Source of the DNA: Halicephalobus mephisto
Lineage: Eukaryota; Nematoda; Chromadorea; Rhabditida; Panagrolaimidae
DNA: 64,000 nucleotides
Assembly (NCBI GenBank): GCA_009193035.1
Contig: SWDT01000045.1
Coordinates: forward strand, 124,001-188,000
Reading direction: 5' to 3'
Shown here: positions 57,905 through 64,000 of the stretch, one piece after another
How positions within the stretch are numbered: the stretch's first letter is position 1
Layout: every line of letters starts with the position of its first letter
Program-made: the position numbers and the translations under genes
Notes under the pieces: generated by a model
Database searches by the model: none
What the model saw: only the letters and a program-made list of their open reading frames with translations
Told to the model about the DNA's origin: nothing

Positions 57905-58530
57905 GTGAGTTTTTCGCATTTATCGATCTCCTAAAGTCTCGTCACAGTTTCTACAATTTCGTAAAATTAACTAGATTCGAACATTTCTAAAAACGTCATG
58001 GAAGTTCCTAATATCTTCAAAAATTTAATAGATAATTCTGATATTTTTGAAAATTTAGAATATTCTAGAATTTTCTTAGATTTCAAAGAAAATCCTAATA
58101 TTTTCGAGAATTTAGAATATTCTAGAATTTCCTTAGATTTCAAAGACGATTTTGATATTTTTGAGAATTTAGAATATTCTAGAATTTTCTTGGATTTCAT
58201 AGAAAATCCTAATATCTTTGAAAATTTAGCAAATGATTCTAGAATTTTCTTGGATTTGAAAAACTTCGATAAAATTTTAATTTTTTTAATAGGATGATTG
58301 TTTTTCAATCGTCAAAGTTGGATTAGTTGTAATTCCAAATTTGTCTGTTTGCAAAAGGACCAGTCCGGAGACGTGAAATCCCTTTTATAGAAGTGTCCAG
58401 TGTTTCTTGGATAGTTCTCAGATTTCGGCTTTTCCTTTTTGAAGAATTATTTCCCTTTCTTTTTATTTTTAGTCACAGAATTAGTTTCAAAAACACTCGA
58501 TTTTTATACTTAATTTAACTTCTGAGTAAT
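57905..58530. repeat. First part of the MAX-1-like intron: five-copy repeat
   Basis: At 57990-58265 five units of about 60 bp contain GAATTTAGAATATTCTAGAA, TTTTCTTAGATTTCA and AATCCTAATAT. Both strands stay open by chance because the unit length is near a multiple of three. Confidence 0.75.
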
Positions 58531-58597
58531 TTTTCCAGTGGTGCAGTGGTTAAAATTTGGGACTGTGGATCGCGAGACTCGAGTTCGATTCTAAAGC
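58531..58597 (+). pseudogene. tRNA-derived sequence 1
   Basis: D-arm-like GGTGCAGTGGTTAA (box A) and T-arm-like CGAGTTCGATTCT (box B) are present at tRNA spacing. The acceptor stem does not pair, so it is not a functional tRNA. Confidence 0.5.
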
Positions 58598-58652
58598 AAT
58601 GAAGCGTATTCGAAAGTGGTTTTAGTTTTGATTTGGAGGATGAAGTTGGGTT

Positions 58653-58724
58653 TTTCCGGTAGCGCAGTGGTCAGCGTTAGTGACTCTCGCTTGTAAGATC
58701 TAGGTTCAATTCCTGGTCGGTGAA
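58653..58724 (+). pseudogene. tRNA-derived sequence 2
   Basis: Contains TCCGGTAGCGCAGTGGTCAG and TAGGTTCAATTCCTGG with a T-stem that can pair (CTAGG/CCTGG). The anticodon and acceptor stems pair poorly. It is the best-preserved of the three copies. Confidence 0.55.
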
Positions 58725-58775
58725 AATTGCATTCTAACATGATGGAAATTTTTTGTTTTACTTTGCAAGCCTGAG

Positions 58776-58848
58776 TTTCTTCGGTAGTGCAGTGGTCAGC
58801 ATTTATGATTCCCACCCACAAGACCCGAGTTCGATCCTTGTCTGTCTC
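58776..58848 (+). pseudogene. tRNA-derived sequence 3
   Basis: Contains TCGGTAGTGCAGTGGTCAGC and CCGAGTTCGATCC at tRNA spacing, about 122 bp after the second copy. Structure is degenerate. Confidence 0.5.
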
Positions 58849-58859
58849 CTTGCTCTAAC

Positions 58860-60070
58860 TTCCGAACTCCTGCAACGACTACTCGCCATTGCCATGTAAC
58901 CCTACCTACTCCATTGCTTGACAACCACTAATTAGAAGAAACTGGTCCTTGAAAGTGTCAAAAATGTCGCACTCAAGTAGGTTCTGGATCTTGATTCCGT
59001 ATTGCCAGCTGTCTCTTATTTTTGTCTCAGAAAACCGTTGCGCGAAAAATCCTACTCAATCAACCTCGGCTTGTTTTGGTTTGGCAGTCAAAATCCAATT
59101 TTCCCAGCTTCGATCATGACTGTCGTTTTCGCCGCAAAAACTCATAATTTGGCGCAATCGGAGGAAATGAGAGGAAAGACTGTCCGGCATCGTCCCGGTT
59201 TTTCTCAAAATTACAATTTTGTAGAATCTTCTTGAATTTCATTGAATATTATGAAATCTTTTAAAATTTTTTATTTTTTTTAAATTTCAAAATAATTTTT
59301 TTATATCAATTTTTTATAATGATAAACATCGAATTGGCATTTGTTCACATTTCGCCAAAGAGTCAAAATTGGCGACATTCCCGCTTTGCCAAAAGTTATT
59401 TTTCGGTTTTTTTTAAATAGGATCTTTTAGAATTTAATTCAAACTTCTGAAATTCAAAATTCAATAGAATTAAAAACTTTCGTGTCGGGACCATTTCGTA
59501 AAAAAATTATATTTTAATTTTTATAATTATATAATTTTATAAAAAATCACAAAAATGAATGATTTTTAGGAAATTAAAAATTTTCGTGTCGGGACCATTT
59601 TGTGAAAAAATTATATTTTAATTTTTATAATTATATAATTTTATAAAAAATCATAAAAATGAATGATTTTTAGGAAATTAAAAATTTTCGTGTTGGGACC
59701 ATTTTGTGAAAAAATTATATTTTAATTTTTATAATTATATTGTTTCAAGATCGGACAGTCGGTTGTCGCCTCTGGCACTCCTGCTGTGGGACTTGATCCA
59801 ATTTTTCTTTGTTCTTCCGAAGATTCTCAGTTGGAATTTTTCATTTTTTTTAACTTCCTCTGGAAAATAAAATTTTGGATCTATTTCCAAAATGGCGCCA
59901 CCTGGTCAAAAAAGCCATTTGTCGCCTGGACCCTTTTACCCCTTTGATTTATGGCATTTTTGGCCGGACACTTTCCACGTTCAAAAAATTAGTTTCTTCG
60001 ACCATCAGCGTTCTTTAGAAAAAACGGAATTTTTTAGTGAAATCCCAAAAAATGGTCTTGATATGAATTT
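58860..60070. other. Intronic DNA with GC-rich islands and a TCGGGACC array
   Basis: GC-richer islands lie at about 58990-59210 and 59745-60060. Between them, at 59480-59740, three copies of a ~120-bp unit contain AAAATTTTCGTGTCGGGACC. The open frames in the islands match no family recognised here. Confidence 0.5.
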
Positions 60071-61560
60071 TTAGTTCTCCACTCGGGACCGAAAACTTCA
60101 AAATTTCTCATTTTTTTATTTTATTAATATCTAAAATCATAGTGCTTTAAAATTAAATGAATTTTCAAGAAAATTGAAAAAAGTGGTCCCGACGCGAATT
60201 TCTAGAATTTTCCACTCGGGACCAAAACTTAAAAATTTCTTATTTTTTTAGTTTATTAATATCTAAAATCATAGTGCTTTAAAATTAAATGAATTTTCAA
60301 GAAAATTGAAAAAAGTGGTCCCGACGCGAATTTATAAAGTTTTCCACTCGGGACCGAAAACTTCAAAATTTCTCATTTTTTTAGTTTATTAATTTCTAAA
60401 AATCATAGTGCTTTAAAATTAAATGAATTTTCAAGAAAATTGAAAAAAGTGGTCCCCACGCGAATTTATAAAGTTTTCCACTCGGGACCAAAACTTCGAA
60501 ATTTCTCATTTTTTTATTTTATTAATTTCTAAAATCATAATGAAGGAAATATCCCAGGACAAAGTTCCTTTTTTTACGACTTGCTAGATATTTAGCCGCC
60601 AAAAATTAGCTAGTCCAGTTGATCAATCATGTTCCCTGAGGCAGTGTGGAACCTCTTCAAATTGAGACGGATCACTCGAAATGACCGTTTTTCTGTCTCG
60701 GGTTGTTTAATTCATCATTGATTTTCTCATGAGTTTTATTTGATTTTTGGCGCTCACTTGACTTCGATCCGGTCCACCGTGAAAAATTTGCATAAGTGTT
60801 TTGTCGCTGGTACCCGTTCAAGGTTACCGGGGTTCCTGTGCCAATCAACTGGAGACAAAAAATCGATTTGGATTTCTTCAAAAACTTAAATTTTATTGAA
60901 AATTCTTATATCCTACAATTATATAATTTGAAAATCGAAAAATACTGAATTTTCCATTTTTTGGTCTCGACTGGAAAATTCCGAAAAATTCGTGTCGGGA
61001 CCATTTTTTTCAATTTCGTCATAAAACTTTCTATTCTCTACAATTATATGATTTTAGAACTTTCTAGAATCGAAAAATACTGAATTTTACATTTTTTGGT
61101 CCCGACTGGAAAATTCCGAAAAATTCGTGTCGGGATCACTTTTTTCAATTTCTTCATAAAACTTTCTATCTCTACAATTATATGATTTTAGAACTTTCTA
61201 GAATCGAAAAATACTAAATTTTACATTTTTTGGTCCCGACTGGAAAATCCCAAAAATTCGTGTCAGGATCATTTTTTTCAATTTCTTCATAAAACTTTCT
61301 ATTCTCTACAATTATATGATTTTAGAACTTTCTAGAATCGAAAAATACTAAATTCTACAACTTTTGGTCCCGACTGGAAAATTCCGAAAAATTCGTGTCG
61401 GGATCATTTTTTTCAATTTCGTCATATTTTCTTTTTTTGTAGTAATATGATTATGAAATTCTCCTTTAATCACATAAACGTGGAAGTTGGAAGTTTTTGG
61501 TCCCGACTGGAAAATCTCAAAAATTCGCGTTAGAACAATTTTCCCGAAATTTCGTCATAT
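60070..61560. repeat. Two large arrays of GGTCCCGAC-type repeats
   Basis: At 60070-60540 four units of about 125 bp contain TTTTCCACTCGGGACC and GTGGTCCCGACGCGAATTT. At 60945-61520 five units of about 120 bp contain TTTTTGGTCCCGACTGGAAA and AAAAATTCGTGTCGGGA. A GC-richer island (60570-60860) separates them. Confidence 0.85.
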
Positions 61561-64000
61561 TTTCGCTTTTTATAGTGTGATTTTCTCTCGTCATGGAAGC
61601 AAATGCCAATAATGCTTTTTCTCAAAGAGCCTCGAGGAAATGCAAATGACCGAGAAAGTGGCCACTGTCGATATATGCTCCAGAAGTCGTTGCAGATGTT
61701 TATCTTTTTCCCCGAACGAAAATCGGAATTTTAAATCTCCGGCCTCTGATCCACGGTGTCCCATTTTTCAATTTTTCGTGTTCATTTTGTCGAATTTTGA
61801 ATTTATTACAAATTTTTATTGTTTTCGAACATTTGTTAACCCGAATGTTCACGCTTTCAATTTTATTCACTTTTATTCGTTTTCATATTTTTCGGAATTG
61901 ATTTTCCGTCTAATCCCTGAAATAATTCCAATTTCGTAATTAAAAAATATAAATATTTTTATTTCAAAATTTTTAAAAGTTATTTTTTTTGAATTCCCGC
62001 GCAAAAAAGCGGAAAAATACAGTAATCTAGACAATTCGCTGTAGGAATCTGTTGTTTTTCATCTTAGAGAAATTCACTCTAAAATTGTTTTTAAATTTAA
62101 TTTTTTGATTTTTTTTGAATTCCCGCGCAAGAGCGAGTAGAAGTTGAAAAAAGATAAAAGTGGCAAATCTGGCAAGTTTCTACAAAATTCGACTCGCGTT
62201 TTTTTCACTTAAATTTTCAAATTTCGTTTATATTCCATAAAAATTGTAATTTTTACAATAATTTAATTTTTTGATTTTTGAATTCCCGCGCAAGAGCGAG
62301 TGGAAGTGAAAAAAGATAAAAATGGCAAGTTTCTACAAAATTCGACTCGCGTTGTTGGCACGCGCTTTTCTTACTTTTTACCTAAATTTAATAATTTTCC
62401 AAAAATTTCGCGTCGAAAATGATTTTCAAAATTTTAATTTTTTACGATAATAATTTTATTTTTCTAAATTTTCGCGCTGTTAACAATTATTATTTTAATT
62501 TTTCACTTAAATTTTATATTTTTTAATCAAAATTCAAATTCAAAAATTTCGTAAAACTTTATTTTTATTTTTTACTTTTTTATTATTATGTTTTTTATGA
62601 TTTTCGAATTTCCGCGTGAGAGAATGAAAATGGAAAAACCGGCAAATCTGGCAATTCATTGCCGAAATCGACTCGCACTTTTTTATTTTTTACTTAAGTC
62701 CCAAATATTCCACTGGAATTAATTTAAAAAAATACTTTTTAAGTTTTATTTTTGTATTTTTTTAAATTTTTAGTTTTGTATTTTTAAAAATTTTTATTTG
62801 TGTATTTTTTTAAATTTTCACGTTTTTCGGATTAACTTTGAAAATGGAAAAAACGGTAAATCTGACAAATCGCCAGTGCGATAAACTTGCTCTCATTCCT
62901 AAAACATCCCAAAAATCCCGGAAATTCGTGTCAAGGAAATTTCGAAGAATTTTTGTTTCAAATTTGAGAATAGTAGGATTACTGTAGAAGCTTTATTACC
63001 CGGTTTATGCTTGTTTACGGCCAGTTAATCGATGTAGATCCCAGAAAAGACTGGCTACCTGCCCTCGAGTCCATTTTCAGTTTCGCAATTTGGCGGCTTC
63101 CTTTGAAACCGGAACTGGCCTGCGCGAACGTCGTTCAATTCGCCCTGTTCGCTTGCCTCATTTGCCTGAAATTCCGAATACACCTGACTGAAGATGACCA
63201 AACTTATCTTGATTGTCAGACAGTTTTGCCAAAAAGTTGAAATTGTTCTCTAAAAAATTCTTCCAATTTAAAATTTCCTAATTAAAAATATTTTTAATAT
63301 AAAATTTTTAAAAATATTTTTAATATAAAATTTTTAAAAATATTTTTAATATAAAAATTTAAAGAAAAATTTCTTAATTTTAAATTTTTAAAAATATTTT
63401 TAATTTTAAATTTAAAAAAATTTTCTTTCGAAAATCACAAAATGCGAAAAATTAAATTTCGAAATAACTTTTTTAACTTTGTACGGTAAAATTTCAATTT
63501 TTTTAATATTTTAAAATTAAAATTGATTTTCGAAAAAATTTTTATTATTAGTTTAGATTCCCTTGTTACTAAATATTACGAAATTTATTTTGCTGAAAAT
63601 TACACAACGCCAAAGATGAAGCCGAACTCTGCAGATTAATTATTTGTCTTATTTCTTGGCCTAAATCCGTACTGGATTTAATTAAATATGATGAAATTTA
63701 ATTTTTCAAAAATCCCAAAAACATTAAAATTTTAAATATTTTAAAAAATAATTTTAACTTTTTTCTAAATTCTAAAAAATTGATTTTTTCAAAAATATTA
63801 AACTTTCAAACATTTTTGAAACAATTTTGATTTCAATTTTTTTAAATTCAAAAAACTTTCATTTTTCAAAAATTTTGAATACGTTAAAAAAATAATTTCG
63901 ACTTAAATTTGGTGAATTTTATTTTTAAAAAATGGGTTTTTTTATCGTGAAAATTTCGTTTTTAGAATAACTTTGATTTTTGTTTTTTGTCAAAAATCAC
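61560..64000. repeat. Intronic islands and CCCGCGCAAGAGCGAG repeats to the right edge
   Basis: Four copies (near 61995, 62120, 62280 and 62605) contain GAATTCCCGCGCAAGAGCGA or a variant, followed by a GGCAAATCTGGCAA-like stretch and GACTCGCG. GC-richer islands lie at 61580-61780 and 63000-63240. The rest, especially 63240-64000, is AT-rich low-complexity DNA without a gene. Confidence 0.6.

Noticed and set aside
57967..58308. Frames of about 100 codons on both strands
   Set aside because: Produced by a ~60-bp intronic repeat; not coding.
63007..63240. 77-codon frame near the right edge as a gene
   Set aside because: GC-richer and open, but no splice sites, family match or phase link to the MAX-1-like exon; kept only as an intronic island.

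Overview
The window looks like nuclear DNA of a nematode, probably a Caenorhabditis or a close relative. It is very AT-rich. Genes are cut by short introns (41-52 nt at several places) with GTAAGT-like donors and TTTCAG/TTTTAG acceptors. Recognisable proteins are nematode or animal in type: an ISWI ATPase, the Na,K-ATPase alpha subunit (EAT-6), an Angel family nuclease, a MOLO-1-like TPM protein and a Tc5-like transposase relic. No bacterial operon, ribosome binding site or CRISPR signal is seen. Exon borders were set by hand from reading phase, splice sites and protein similarity recalled from known families; no search was run.

Left part (1-12.8 kb): a possible orphan exon, a GSKIP-domain gene (3028-5569), a transposon-like patch (6.2-7.6 kb), several minisatellites, then a MOLO-1-like membrane protein gene (9882-11636) preceded by five decayed tandem copies of its own first-exon border. 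Next, on the minus strand, isw-1 (17715-14134) and an Lsm11-like Sm-domain gene (13979-12820) are spaced like two genes of one operon. The second gene contains four tandem 48-57 nt exons, all of the same phase.

Middle part (18-31 kb): an Angel (ANGL-1-like) gene on the plus strand converges on a secreted CPG4-like protein gene on the minus strand. A BEN-domain-like gene and the 3' half of an MFS transporter follow, also on the minus strand. The MFS gene has no visible 5' half, and a 5.2-kb element with about 410-450 bp terminal inverted repeats (31.28-36.47 kb) begins close by. That element carries a broken adenain-like protease, as in Polinton/Maverick elements, and a broken pepsin-like aspartic protease.

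Right part (36-64 kb): two near-identical SET-domain fragments in inverted orientation bracket an intact SLC18B1-like transporter gene. Then come a small unknown gene, a 2-kb Tc5-like relic, a small secreted-peptide relic broken by a 302-bp insertion, the complete eat-6 gene, about 6 kb of intergenic repeats, and one exon of a MAX-1/PLEKHH-like gene that runs off the right edge through an intron of more than 6 kb. That intron holds three tRNA-derived sequences.

Apart from the likely isw-1/lsm11-like operon, the genes show no shared pathway. The most unusual features are the two places where an exon border has been amplified in tandem, once outside the coding sequence (MOLO-1-like) and once apparently kept as in-frame coding exons (Lsm11-like).
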